From Treponema sp. OMZ 787 (GTDB taxonomy: Bacteria > Spirochaetota > Spirochaetia > Treponematales > Treponemataceae), in assembly GCF_024181225.1 (NCBI RefSeq), contig NZ_CP051198.1:1426001-1490000 (forward strand): DNA of 64,000 bases, given 5' to 3'. Numbering within the stretch: the stretch's first letter is position 1; every line of letters starts with the position of its first letter. Below, one piece after another: positions 27,071-35,817 of the stretch. Under the pieces are notes generated by a model. That model was not told the origin of the DNA and made no database searches. It saw only the letters and a program-made list of their open reading frames with translations. A program made the translations under genes and the position numbers.

Positions 27071-27826
27071 ATGAACAAGAAATTTTTGATTGTGCTCATT
27101 GCTTTTTTTGTAAGCATGGCGGCATTTGCTGAGGTTCCTTCGACGGAGGAAATGTATAAGATTATGGACAAGGTTTTCGACAGGGGGAATTTTGAAAAAG
27201 ATTTTACCAGCACTCTCACGCTGATTGTCGAAAAACCTAATCAACCTAAGGAGGTTGTGCAGTTTAAACTTTTCAGGCGTGATAAGAAAGACCAAACAAC
27301 TCTTATTCAGCTTGCACCTGAAGCAGATAAGGGAAACGGTTATCTGCAAGAAAAAGATAACCTTTGGTTTTATGACCCGATTGCTCACCAGTTTACTCAC
27401 TCTTCGCTTAAAAAGAATTTGGCAAACAGCGATACAAAGTTATCCGATGTAAATAAAAAGTCCGAGTTTAGGCAGGCTTGGGAAATTCTTAAAATTGAAG
27501 AAGCAAAGGTCGGTAAGTATGAAGTTTATGCGGTAACGGCTAAGGCCTTGCAAAAAGATGCAACTTATGCCCAAGAAAAATTCTTTTTAAGAAAAGATGA
27601 ACACCTTATCTTAAAAACGGAAAGTTACGGTGCAAGCGGAAAGCATATGAGAACAACACTCATACCCAAATACGCAAAGGTAGAAGGGCTGCCTCTTCCC
27701 GTACATCAAATATATATCAATGAACTTATAAAGGGAGAAAAAACAACGCAGATATTTCAAGATTTTAGCACTGTAAGAATTGATGATGTCGTTTTTACAA
27801 AGGCATATTTGGAGAAGATAAACTAA
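27071..27826 (+). CDS. LolA-like outer-membrane lipoprotein-sorting protein
   Basis: 251 aa with a signal peptide (about 1-20, ending MAAFA). The mature domain has the LolA/LolB-like half-barrel pattern, including RGNFEKDFTSTLTLIVEKPN, EADKGNGYLQEKDNLWFYDP and FEDF-like QDFSTVRIDDVVF, as in the PF17131 family. AGGAG precedes the start. Its place after a LolCD-like ABC gene set suggests it receives the cargo in the periplasm. Confidence 0.83.
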   Translation: MNKKFLIVLIAFFVSMAAFAEVPSTEEMYKIMDKVFDRGNFEKDFTSTLTLIVEKPNQPKEVVQFKLFRRDKKDQTTLIQLAPEADKGNGYLQEKDNLWFYDPIAHQFTHSSLKKNLANSDTKLSDVNKKSEFRQAWEILKIEEAKVGKYEVYAVTAKALQKDATYAQEKFFLRKDEHLILKTESYGASGKHMRTTLIPKYAKVEGLPLPVHQIYINELIKGEKTTQIFQDFSTVRIDDVVFTKAYLEKIN

Positions 27827-27827
27827 T

Positions 27828-29279
27828 ATGAAAAAGCTTGCGATTTTTATTTTTGCCTTTCTTCCCTTTTTTGTATTTTCACAAGAAAACTCTTCCTTGG
27901 AAGATGAACTTTTCGGCGGGGAAGAAGACACTCTTATTTCTGCAGAAGAAACCCGTTCCGACAGTAAGAGCAATTTAAAGTTTAAGGCCGACCTTGAAAA
28001 AGCGAGCCTTACTCTTGAAGCAAAAAAATTGAGAATAGGCGGAAGCTTAAGTTCGTCGATGGGAATAAATTATGCTTGGGAAGATCCTTATTCAAAGAAA
28101 GATGATTATTTAAAATCTTTTAAAGATGGAAAAGGTACTTTTAATACAAACTTAAACGGAAGTCTCTTTTTTGATGCCCGTCCTGTTGAAGACTTAAAGC
28201 TCTACGGAAAATTCCTTTTCGGTTTTCCTTTTGAGAAGAGTTTATCGGGAGCTCTTACGATTCCGAAGAATACATTTTTTAATGCTAATGATATAATAGC
28301 TCCCATAAGTGTAAATGGGGCAGTAAACATCAAAATACAGGAGCTTTATACGGATTTTTCCGCCAAGGATATTGCCTTTTTCCGTTTCGGAAAACATACG
28401 GTAAAATGGGGAACAGGTTATTTTTATAGCCCTGCCGACGTTATAAACATTTCGAGAATCGATCCTCAAGATCCTACAGCCGATAGGGAAGGCGGGCTTT
28501 CATTAAGAACCCATATAATAATTCCCAAAACCCAGCACAATATCTGGCTCTACCTATTGCCTCCAGGGCAAGGAGACGGCAAAGACAGCTATGATCCCAA
28601 ATATACTGCCGGAGCTGTAAAGGGCGAGTTTGTTATCGGAAACTGGGAGTTGGGCCTGGGCGGCTGGTACAAATACAAAAAAGCTCCCCGGCTTGTTACA
28701 ACCCTTTCAGGCAGCATAGCAGGCAAGGTTGCCGTCTTCGGTGAGGGTGTTTTTGCATGGGGAAGCGACTATACATATTATAAGAACGACATGAGTTCCT
28801 ATACCGAAAAAAACAAGCCCTTCTTTCAGGCAACACTTGGCGGTTCCTATTCAAACGATGACACACACACAAGCATAGCCTTGCAATATTTTTATAACGG
28901 CTTCGGGTATTCAAATACGGATGCAGCTAAAGATATACTTTCACAGGCTGCTGTGCAAATAAAAAATAAGAATTACGCTCATCCTTCGGTTCTTGTCTCA
29001 AGTGATATTTTCGCCATGGGAAATATCGGTCAACACTATATAACCTTTACGATAAGCCAAAATAAGCTCGGTACAGACAAGTTGAGCCTAAACCTATTTC
29101 AGCAATTTGCAATATCGGAACTTGAAGGTATTTCAAAACTCACTCTTAACTGGAAGATATATAAATTTGCAAGTATGAGCACAGGCCCTTCTTTTAGCTA
29201 TCCCTTGAGTTCTAAGTCAAAGACAAAGGGTGGAATAGGGTATACCTTATCATTCCGTCTAGGCGGCGGCACCTTCTAA
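27828..29279 (+). CDS. Putative outer-membrane beta-barrel protein
   Basis: 483 aa with a signal peptide (about 1-18, ending FVFS). An acidic linker (about 22-45) precedes a region of alternating aromatic beta strands such as DIAFFRFGKHTVKWGTGYFY and VIGNWELGLGGWYKYKK. The protein ends in aromatic Phe after a strand (SFRLGGGTF), as outer-membrane barrels do. It overlaps the operon, starting 1 bp after the LolA-like gene. It may be the outer-membrane end point or a client of the ABC/LolA-like system. Confidence 0.7.
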   Translation: MKKLAIFIFAFLPFFVFSQENSSLEDELFGGEEDTLISAEETRSDSKSNLKFKADLEKASLTLEAKKLRIGGSLSSSMGINYAWEDPYSKKDDYLKSFKDGKGTFNTNLNGSLFFDARPVEDLKLYGKFLFGFPFEKSLSGALTIPKNTFFNANDIIAPISVNGAVNIKIQELYTDFSAKDIAFFRFGKHTVKWGTGYFYSPADVINISRIDPQDPTADREGGLSLRTHIIIPKTQHNIWLYLLPPGQGDGKDSYDPKYTAGAVKGEFVIGNWELGLGGWYKYKKAPRLVTTLSGSIAGKVAVFGEGVFAWGSDYTYYKNDMSSYTEKNKPFFQATLGGSYSNDDTHTSIALQYFYNGFGYSNTDAAKDILSQAAVQIKNKNYAHPSVLVSSDIFAMGNIGQHYITFTISQNKLGTDKLSLNLFQQFAISELEGISKLTLNWKIYKFASMSTGPSFSYPLSSKSKTKGGIGYTLSFRLGGGTF

Positions 29280-29352
29280 TCCGGCAATATGCGGCCGATG
29301 ACTTTGTCGCTTCATAAAAATTAATCCTCGACGTATCAAAGATACGCCTCCG

Positions 29353-29506
29353 GTTAATTTTTATTCGCTTCGCGTCCTCGACTCGCCTCTTGCCGGATTG
29401 GATTGATCTCCCGCCACGGACGGCGGGTGGTTCCTTGCTTTGAGAGTTTTAGACGTAAGTCTAAAACTCTAAGATGAACAATGTACACGGATGTACATTG
29501 TTCATC
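29353..29506. repeat. Palindrome-rich element, copy 1
   Basis: First of three copies (154 bp). It holds three hairpins: a GC-rich one (CCCGCC...GGCGGG), a 12-bp stem at 29443-29470 (AGAGTTTTAGAC GTAA and complement), and a 14-bp stem at 29473-29506 (GATGAACAATGTAC and complement). No gene is credible here. Confidence 0.8.
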
Positions 29507-29547
29507 AAGTATCTGCTCCCTCTATTTACGGCTTGGCTGTATGTATT

Positions 29548-29641
29548 CCGCCATGGACGGCGGGTGGTTCCGGCTTCGAGAGTTTTAGACATAAGTCTAA
29601 AACTCTAAGATCAAAAATGTACAGGACGTACATTTTTGATC
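29548..29641. repeat. Palindrome-rich element, copy 2 (partial)
   Basis: Partial copy lacking the 5' part. The last stem differs from copies 1 and 3 (GATCAAAAATGTAC rather than GATGAACAATGTAC), but the other arm has changed to match, so pairing is kept. Confidence 0.75.
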
Positions 29642-29649
29642 GGCCTGCT

Positions 29650-29803
29650 GTTAATTTTTATTCGCTTCGCGTCCTCGACTCGCCTCTTGCCGGATTGGAT
29701 TGATCTCCCGTCATGGACGGCGGGTGGTTCCTTGCTTTGAGAGTTTTAGACGTAAGTCTAAAACTCTAAGATGAACAATGTACATCCGTGTACATTGTTC
29801 ATC
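29650..29803. repeat. Palindrome-rich element, copy 3
   Basis: Full 154-bp copy, nearly identical to copy 1. The loop of the last stem reads ATCC rather than ACGGAT-like, while the stem is unchanged. Confidence 0.8.
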
Positions 29804-30065
29804 AAAATACTTGCATAATCCATAGAAATGTGCGATAATTAACCCGCATATGAGAAAATAGCTGCTTATAGTATGTTTCGGCTGCATGATGTTGGCTTTT
29901 TCTTACAATGGTTTATGTTCAGGTCGTTTAGTTTATTTTAAATAGAATGGCCGTGCGTAAATTCTTTGACTAGAGGTTTATTTAGGCGGTTTATTAATCG
30001 CCATAATATACCATGGGAAAGGTGTGCTATAAAAATGTGTATCGTGTAGTTTTAAGGAGGTGTGT
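29804..30065 (+). promoter_or_regulatory. Leader region of the integrase gene
   Basis: AT-rich 262 bp without a gene. It has a short GGCG...CGCC dyad (29985-30002) and AAGGAGG at 30054-30060 as the ribosome-binding site of intI. TTGACT at 29966-29971 is a possible -35 box, but no good -10 box is evident. I saw no clear LexA-type operator. Confidence 0.35.
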
Positions 30066-31331
30066 ATGTTTGTTGAAATACGGCCTTATGAAAATAAGGC
30101 TTTGTCGGTAAATTTTAAAGCTCAAGGAGAGGATTTTTCTAAGGTGCTCCAAGCAATAAAAAAAGTACCGGGAAGGGCTTGGATGCCGGAACAACGGTTT
30201 TGGGTTATCCCTGCCGATCGTAATTCTTGTGACATTTTGTTAAACAATCTTTATTATAATGGAATCTGTATGGCAGATTCAGGGGTTACCCCTAAAAATC
30301 ATACTTCTAACTATGCTGATGCTTTGACTACTGAAACTATTGGGGAAAATGATAGTCCGGCCTCAACTTATCTTAAATCTATTCTACAAAAGCTGGATGA
30401 AGTTATTGCTGCCAAACATTACAGTAAGCGTACAAAGGAAGCATACAGCTATTGGATAAGCCGCTTTATTCGCGAAAATAAGGATAAAAATCTTAAAGCT
30501 CTTTCCGAAAGGGAAATAAATTCTTTTGTGAGCCGTCTTGCAGTAAAAGAAAAGGCCGCTGCTTCAAGCCAAAATCAAGCTCTTGCCGCTATTTTGTTTC
30601 TATACAAAAATATATTGGGCTTAACTATAAATACTACTGAAAATATAGTCCGTGCAAAAAAGCCTAAAAAGCTTCCCGCGGTGATGAGCCGGGAGGAAAC
30701 TGCAAAGATATTTTCTATTTTGCCTGACAATGATTATAGTCTTTGTATCCGCCTACTGTACGGAACCGGAATGCGGCTGATGGAAGCCCTGCGGCTAAGG
30801 GTGCAGGATATAGACTTTGATAAAAACGAGATTACCGTACATGACGGAAAGGGGGCAAAAGACCGTAAAACTATGTTGCCGATTTCCCTTAAATTTCCGC
30901 TTCAAAAACATTTGGAAAAGGTCCGACTTATACATGAGGCAGATTGCAAAGAAGGCTTCGGTTCGGTATCTCTTCCGTTTTCTCTTGCAAAAAAATATCC
31001 CAATGCTGGTAAAAATTGGGCCTGGCAGTGGGTGTTTCCCCAAGCGCGCCGATGGCGGAATAAGGAAACAGGCGAGCAGGGAAGGCATCACATCGACCCT
31101 TCCGTTATTCAACGAACCCTGCATGAAGCTGTTTTAAAGTCAGGCATCCCGAAACCAATCGGCTGTCACACCTTCCGCCACTCGTTTGCAACGCATCTTT
31201 TGGAAGCCGGTTATGACATCCGCACAATACAAGAGCTTCTCGGCCACAGCGATGTTAAAACAACGATGGTGTACACTCATGTCCTTAACCGAGGTAGTTT
31301 GGGAGTGCAAAGCCCCATAGACAGGATGTGA
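30066..31331 (+). CDS. intI: Integron integrase (tyrosine recombinase) with extra N-terminal domain
   Basis: 421-aa tyrosine recombinase that moves gene cassettes by attI x attC recombination. The catalytic residues are R237 (GTGMRLMEALRLRV), H368 and R371 (CHTFRHSFATHL), H394 (LLGHSDVKTT) and Tyr403 (MVYTHVL). The IntI-specific insert between patches II and III is present (about 296-322, with LAKKYPNAGKNWAWQWVFP), which separates it from XerC/D. The usual SAM-like core-binding domain (about 97-185) is preceded by about 70 additional residues containing KVPGRAWMPEQRFWVIP, resembling a HARP-like domain. ATG 30066 has AAGGAGG 5 bp upstream. The gene points toward the array, the reverse of most integrons but as described for T. 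denticola. Confidence 0.95.
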   Translation: MFVEIRPYENKALSVNFKAQGEDFSKVLQAIKKVPGRAWMPEQRFWVIPADRNSCDILLNNLYYNGICMADSGVTPKNHTSNYADALTTETIGENDSPASTYLKSILQKLDEVIAAKHYSKRTKEAYSYWISRFIRENKDKNLKALSEREINSFVSRLAVKEKAAASSQNQALAAILFLYKNILGLTINTTENIVRAKKPKKLPAVMSREETAKIFSILPDNDYSLCIRLLYGTGMRLMEALRLRVQDIDFDKNEITVHDGKGAKDRKTMLPISLKFPLQKHLEKVRLIHEADCKEGFGSVSLPFSLAKKYPNAGKNWAWQWVFPQARRWRNKETGEQGRHHIDPSVIQRTLHEAVLKSGIPKPIGCHTFRHSFATHLLEAGYDIRTIQELLGHSDVKTTMVYTHVLNRGSLGVQSPIDRM

Positions 31332-31436
31332 GTTTGTTTCTTTGCCCATTTAGTGAAGATAGGCCTAATCTGCCGACCATGATTCCTTCTTTTTGAGTAT
31401 TATGGTAGAAAGGTTTAGTTTTTAAATTTATTTTAA

Positions 31437-31497
31437 TTTAGCTTGTAAAAGACTATTTTTTATAATATAATGAAGAAGGATCGAAGGAATGTTAGGT
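31437..31497 (+). other. attI recombination point and candidate array promoter
   Basis: The sequence GTTAGGT at 31491-31497 is the core site where the first cassette joins; sequence to its right is identical to cassette 12, and to the left it is not. A consensus -10 box TATAAT (31461-31466) lies 25 bp before it, with only a weak -35 (TTTAGC, 31437-31442, 18 bp spacing). Because intI faces the array, this is the natural place for the cassette promoter Pc. The rest of 31332-31490 shows no gene. Confidence 0.65.
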
Positions 31498-31601
31498 TGA
31501 CGCTTCGCGCAAAAAAAAGTGCGAAACCAATCAAAACATATTTCGACTCCAAAAATATTAAGATTCTTGCAAAAAAGAATTGCAAGAAAAAGGAGTTAAG
31601 A

Positions 31602-32492
31602 ATGATGAAACAAAAAAGACTGGTTTCAATGATTGGAGCATTAGTTTTAATAATTGGTGCAATAGTGTTAATTACCGGATGTCCGCAACCGAATAATAGC
31701 GGTGATGGAAATCCACCGATGGTGGAAAATATCGTAATAAAATTTGATAATACAAAGATAAAGTGTTCTGATATGCAAAACAAAGATGTACCAAATGGTA
31801 CAACCTTAGCAGCAGGCACTGAGGTGTGGTTTAAGGCGATAAATATTCCTACCGGACAGATTGTTAATAAGTGGACTATTGGTAAGAAAATAAGAAATGC
31901 TACATCATCTACTACATGGTATAAAATTTCAAAAAATGATGCAGATGGAAATAATATCAAGGTAAGTTATACCTTAAGGTCGCCTGCAAAGTTAAAGATA
32001 GTTTTTGATGCTACTAAGGTTAGATGTGAAAAACAAGGTGTGGAAATTGGAAATAATTCTGAAGTTCTTGAACAAGATAGGTTATATTTTACCCCTAAAA
32101 ATATAGCACCGGATAAAGTCGCTGTATGGGAAATAAAAGATAAGGGAGAAGCATATTTCAGCAACTTTAATTCGTTAAGCTATCGTGTTAAGATGAGAGA
32201 TGCAAATAGTTCTAATGAGATTGAATTAGTTTATAGTGAAAGAAATAAAGAAAAAATAACGGTTCAATTTGATGCAAGCAAAATAAAATGTACTAATCAA
32301 GAGACAACTGTAAATGTAACAAGTAACAGCAAAATTTTAGAAGGCACAGTGTTAAAAGTTGAAACAATTGATGGTAGTGAGGTTGAGTGGGAAATTGGCG
32401 GAACTACCTATATTGGTTCAGAAAAAGAGATTGATTTTACTGTATATAAAGGAGATACGGAAAACGGTATTATACTAGTTAGTTTTAAGTAA
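31602..32492 (+). CDS. Cassette 1: lipoprotein with three beta repeats
   Basis: 296-aa exported lipoprotein, carried by cassette 31492-32563. Signal peptide MMKQKRLVSMIGALVLIIG then lipobox LITGC. The mature part consists of three homologous units of about 80-85 residues, each opening with a strand like IVIKFDNTKIKC, LKIVFDATKVRC and ITVQFDASKIKC. AAGGAG lies before the start. Frames beginning further upstream would cross the attI recombination site and are not credible. An identical copy is cassette 12. The leader shares a hairpin and ACCAATCAAAA motif with cassettes 10 and 13. Function unknown. Confidence 0.75.
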   Translation: MMKQKRLVSMIGALVLIIGAIVLITGCPQPNNSGDGNPPMVENIVIKFDNTKIKCSDMQNKDVPNGTTLAAGTEVWFKAINIPTGQIVNKWTIGKKIRNATSSTTWYKISKNDADGNNIKVSYTLRSPAKLKIVFDATKVRCEKQGVEIGNNSEVLEQDRLYFTPKNIAPDKVAVWEIKDKGEAYFSNFNSLSYRVKMRDANSSNEIELVYSERNKEKITVQFDASKIKCTNQETTVNVTSNSKILEGTVLKVETIDGSEVEWEIGGTTYIGSEKEIDFTVYKGDTENGIILVSFK

Positions 32493-32504
32493 TTTCAAAT
32501 TAAA

Positions 32505-32569
32505 ACCTAACATCCGCTTCAACCTGACATTGCGGACGAGCCGCAAAGCAGGTTAAGCGAATGTTATAC
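32505..32569 (+). other. attC site 1
   Basis: 65 bp. Outer boxes ACCTAAC and GTTATAC; inner arms CGCTTCAACCTG and CAGGTTAAGCG pair except for one extrahelical C. Crossover after the G at 32563. Confidence 0.9.
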
Positions 32570-32763
32570 GGATGCCAGAAGGCACAATTAACTGCAACTT
32601 TGAAAAAGTAGGGTGTTTTTTGTAAATTTAAGGCTTAAAAGTAAAATTAAAAGCTTAGGTTCTGTGAGTAAAGTTTTGTTTTATTATAATATCTACTTGG
32701 ATAAGTAAAAATAAGCTTTCATCTGAGTATTTTAAACTCGTTTAGGAAATCAACGAAATAAAA

Positions 32764-32810
32764 GTCCTTCGGACGGTCTGGTAATTATAATAATTAACTT
32801 ACTTAGGAAA
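32764..32810 (+). promoter_or_regulatory. Hairpin-TATAAT-SD unit ahead of the cassette 2 gene
   Basis: GTCCTTCGGAC hairpin (32764-32774), TATAAT (32786-32791) and AGGAAA (32805-32810), then ATG at 32816. This is the one place where the unit repeated in the gene-less cassettes stands directly before a gene, so it suggests what the unit does: a short-leader promoter plus ribosome-binding site. A good -35 box is missing. Confidence 0.45.
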
Positions 32811-32815
32811 TAAAA

Positions 32816-33466
32816 ATGAGTCTTATAATAATATTTTTTTTATTGATAATTTATATTCCGTTTCTTTTTATTAAAGATGAAAAAAGTAAATTATATTTCA
32901 GAATAATTGTGATAATATCAAATATATGTTTAATGCTTTTATCAATATTTTCTTTTCAATTATTAAGATGTTTAAGTGTTATTGGAGTACTTATATACTT
33001 TTATTTATGTATGCTAGTTATAATTTTAAACATCTTATTTGTTATAACAAACATTATAAAACTAAAAAAAATAAGGGGATTATTTTTTTTAATACCAATT
33101 GCGTTTTCTATTTTCTTTAGTTTTTTGATTATAAAAAATCAGTTATCGGAAAGAATTGCTTTAAAAATTGAATTTAAAAAATATAAAAATGAGCTTGATA
33201 GTTATATTACGAATAATGTAAAAAATGAAAGTATACGAATATTTGATAATTATGTAGGAATTATATGGGATCCTGGTTTTTTAGATACATATAGTGTTAT
33301 AATTTATGATAAAAATAATAATTTAGATATTTTACATGATTCATCTGAAGATATGTTTGAGGATAAAGAAATGTATAATGAATTTAAAAAAGCTTTTGAA
33401 TATGAAAAAATTGTTAATTTAATAAAAATTGAGGATAACTATTTTAGATGTAATATACATCAGTAA
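32816..33466 (+). CDS. Cassette 2: four-helix membrane protein, 216 aa
   Basis: About four membrane helices in residues 1-112, then a polar C-terminal domain of about 100 residues with YVGIIWDPGFLDTYSVIIYD. No family recognised. Codon use is extremely AT-rich. Cassette 32564-33534. A paralogue about 85-90% identical by eye is in cassette 23 (52283-52933). The start has AGGAAA 5 bp upstream, supplied by the hairpin-TATAAT unit. Confidence 0.7.
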   Translation: MSLIIIFFLLIIYIPFLFIKDEKSKLYFRIIVIISNICLMLLSIFSFQLLRCLSVIGVLIYFYLCMLVIILNILFVITNIIKLKKIRGLFFLIPIAFSIFFSFLIIKNQLSERIALKIEFKKYKNELDSYITNNVKNESIRIFDNYVGIIWDPGFLDTYSVIIYDKNNNLDILHDSSEDMFEDKEMYNEFKKAFEYEKIVNLIKIEDNYFRCNIHQ

Positions 33467-33474
33467 ACGATTGC

Positions 33475-33540
33475 GTATAACACCCGCTTCAACCTGACAT
33501 TGCGGAGTAGCCGCAAATGCAGGTTAAGCGAATGTTAGAC
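33475..33540 (+). other. attC site 2
   Basis: 66 bp with boxes GTATAAC and GTTAGAC; terminal loop of the GCGGAGTAGCCGC type. Closes cassette 2. Confidence 0.92.
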
Positions 33541-34157
33541 CGATGCTTTACGGGACAATTAACTGCAACTTTGAAAAAGTAGTGTGTATTTTTTTGTAAA
33601 TTAAAGCGTAAAACCCAAGTTAAAAGCTTAGGTTCTTTGAATAAAGTTTTATCTAAGGATTTTAAAACTTGTTGAGAAAATCAACTAGTTAAAAGTCCTT
33701 CGGACGGTCTGTGTTTATAATAATTATTTTCTAAGGAAAATAAAGTTTTATCTGAGTGTTTTTAAACTTTTTAAGGAAATCGACAAAATAAAAGTCCTTC
33801 GGACGGTCTGGTAATTATAATAATTACTTGTTAATGAAAATAAAATTTTAGCTTTATAGTAAAATTGTTGATTTTTTAATTTAATGATGAAAAGCTGTAT
33901 AGGTTAAAAAATAAAGTCTAATTGTTAAGAATAAGCTTATAATTTTAAGATAATATTATTTATAAAAGTTTAGTTTTGTAAATAATAAAGTTTTACAGTA
34001 AAATTTTAAGTTTATTTATTAAATATAGTAATAAAAAGCAAAATAGTGTAAAATTAAAAGCATAATTGTTAATATAAGCGATTAAATAAAATAAAAGTGT
34101 CTAACACTCGCTTCAACCTGACATTGCGGAGTAGCCGCAAAGCAGGTTAAGCGAATG
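33535..34157 (+). repeat. Cassette 3: gene-less, two ~100-bp units
   Basis: No credible reading frame. It contains a common 5' leader starting with the GATGC...GGGAC element, two hairpin units (hairpin cores at 33695-33705 and 33794-33804, 99 bp apart) and a very AT-rich tail of about 330 bp conserved among the gene-less cassettes. Nearly identical to cassette 22. Confidence 0.8.
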
Positions 34158-34163
34158 TTAGAC
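34099..34163 (+). other. attC site 3
   Basis: 65 bp with boxes GTCTAAC and GTTAGAC; ends cassette 3. Confidence 0.92.
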
Positions 34164-34822
34164 AGATGCCTTACGGCACAATTAACTGCAATTTTGAAAA
34201 AAATGGTGTGTGTTTTTTGTAAATTAAAGTGTAAAACCCAAATTAAAAGCGTAGGTTCTTTGAATAAAGTTTTGTTTTATTATTTATCTACTTGGATAAG
34301 TAAAAATAAGCTTTTATCTAAGGATTTTAAAACTTGTTGAGAAAATCAACTAGTTAAAAGTCCTTCGGACGGTCTGTGTTTATAATAATTATTTTCTAAG
34401 GAAAATAAAGTTTTATCTGAGTGTTTTTAAACTTTTTAAGGAAATCGACAAAATAAAAGTCCTTCGGACGGTCTGGTAATTATAATAATTACTTATTAAT
34501 GAAAATAAAATTTTAGCTTTATAGTAAAATTGTTGATTTTTTAATTTAATGATGAAAAGCTGTATAGGTTAAAAAATAAAGTCTAATTGTTAAGAATAAG
34601 CTTATAATTTTAAGATAATATTATTTATAAAAGTTTAGTTTTGTAAATAATAAAGTTTTACAGTAAAATTTTAAGTTTATTTATTAAATATAGTAATAAA
34701 AAGCAAAATAGTGTAAAATTAAAAGCATAATTGTTAATATAAGCGATTAAATAAAATAAAAGTGTCTAACACTCGCTTCAACCTGACATTGCGGAGTAGC
34801 CGCAAAGCAGGTTAAGCGAATG
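34158..34822 (+). repeat. Cassette 4: gene-less, two ~100-bp units
   Basis: Starts with the hairpin TGCC-TTAC-GGCA. Hairpin cores lie at 34360-34370 and 34459-34469. The 61-codon frame that begins inside the attC box is not conserved in the sister cassettes and is rejected. Identical by eye to cassette 14 (44195-44859). Confidence 0.8.
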
Positions 34823-34828
34823 TTAGAC
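34764..34828 (+). other. attC site 4
   Basis: 65 bp, boxes GTCTAAC and GTTAGAC, same sequence as sites 3 and 14. Confidence 0.92.
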
Positions 34829-35585
34829 AGATGCCTGACGGCACAATTAACTGCAACTTTGAAAAAAATGGTGTGTGTTTTTTGTAAATTAAAGCGTAAA
34901 ACCCAAATTAAAAGCTTATGTTCTTTGAATAAAGTTTTGTTTTATTATTTATCTACTTGGATAAGTAAAATAAATTTTTATCTAAGAATTTTAAAACTTG
35001 CTAGGGAAATCAACAAAATAAAAGTCCTTCGGACGGTCTGGTATTTATAATAATTAACTTGGTAAGGAAAATAAATCTTGTATCTTAGGATTTTTAAACT
35101 AGCTCAGGAAATCGACGATCAAAAGTCCTTCGGACGGTCATGGTAATTATAATAATTAACTTGGTAAGGAAAATAAATCTTGTATCTTAGAATTTTTAAA
35201 CTAGTTCAGGAAATCGACGAGTTAAAAGTCCTTCGGACGGTCATGATAATTATAATAATTAACTTAGTGAGGAAAATAAAGCTTTAATTTTTGATTTTTA
35301 AGGATTTAGTAATTAAAAAGCTGTATAGGTTAAAAAATAAAGTCTAATTGTTAAGAATAAGCTTATAATTTTAAGATAATATTATTTATAAAAGTTTAGT
35401 TTTGTAAATAAAAAGCTTTATAGTAAAATTCTAATTTTATTTATTAAATATAGTAATAAAAAGCAAAATAGTGTAAAATCAAAAGCACAATTGTTAATAT
35501 AAGCGATTAAATGAAATAAAAGTGTCTAACACCCGCTTCAACCTGACATTGCGGGTCAAGCCCGCAAATGCAGGTTAAGCGAATG
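34823..35585 (+). repeat. Cassette 5: gene-less, three ~100-bp units
   Basis: Hairpin TGCC-TGAC-GGCA at the 5' end. Three hairpin cores at 35024, 35125 and 35228 (101 and 103 bp apart), each followed by TATAAT and AAGGAAAAT or a close variant. Conserved AT-rich tail. Identical by eye to cassette 16 (45763-46525). Confidence 0.8.
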
Positions 35586-35591
35586 TTAGGT
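35524..35591 (+). other. attC site 5
   Basis: 68 bp, boxes GTCTAAC and GTTAGGT. The terminal hairpin is extended to GCGGGTCAAGCCCGC. Confidence 0.92.
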
Positions 35592-35675
35592 TGACCTGCC
35601 TAGAGGCAGGCAGGTGCGGAACCGACCTATAACATTTATTTCGATCTAAAAATAAATATTTATAGGAGGTGTTTT

Positions 35676-35801
35676 ATGTCTGATATTGATATTACAAATA
35701 AAGCTATCTTAAACATCGATTTGGAGACTCCAGTTGGAAACCTTCATATCTATTATGATGATAACGATAAAGAAGATAATGATAAAGATGATAATGACTA
35801 G
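35676..35801 (+). CDS. Cassette 6: 41-aa acidic peptide
   Basis: Small gene with a strong GGAGG ribosome-binding site 7 bp before the ATG. The product starts MSDIDITNKAILNID and ends in a run of Asp, Glu, Asn and Lys (YYDDNDKEDNDKDDND). It has no signal peptide or helix-forming membrane segment. A 14-bp-stem hairpin follows at 35818-35855 as a likely terminator. The cassette start carries the CCTGCCT...AGGCAGG hairpin used by the exported-protein cassettes. Function unknown; the acidic tail could bind cations or a basic partner. Confidence 0.6.
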   Translation: MSDIDITNKAILNIDLETPVGNLHIYYDDNDKEDNDKDDND

Positions 35802-35817
35802 ATGAGTATATTTATCG

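Noticed and set aside
29491-29703. A 70-codon frame through the palindromic repeats
   Set aside because: It has no ribosome-binding site, and its sequence is explained by the inverted repeats.
31470-31601. Upstream extension of the cassette 1 lipoprotein frame to 31470
   Set aside because: It crosses the attI recombination point and places charged residues before a clear signal peptide; the start at 31602 has AAGGAG.
34155-35050. Small frames (61-78 codons) starting MLDRCLTAQ inside the attC core of several gene-less cassettes
   Set aside because: The start codon lies in the attC box, the frame reads the 5' hairpin and leader, and it is broken by stops in sister cassettes 3, 22 and 25. Conservation is at the DNA level, not the protein level.
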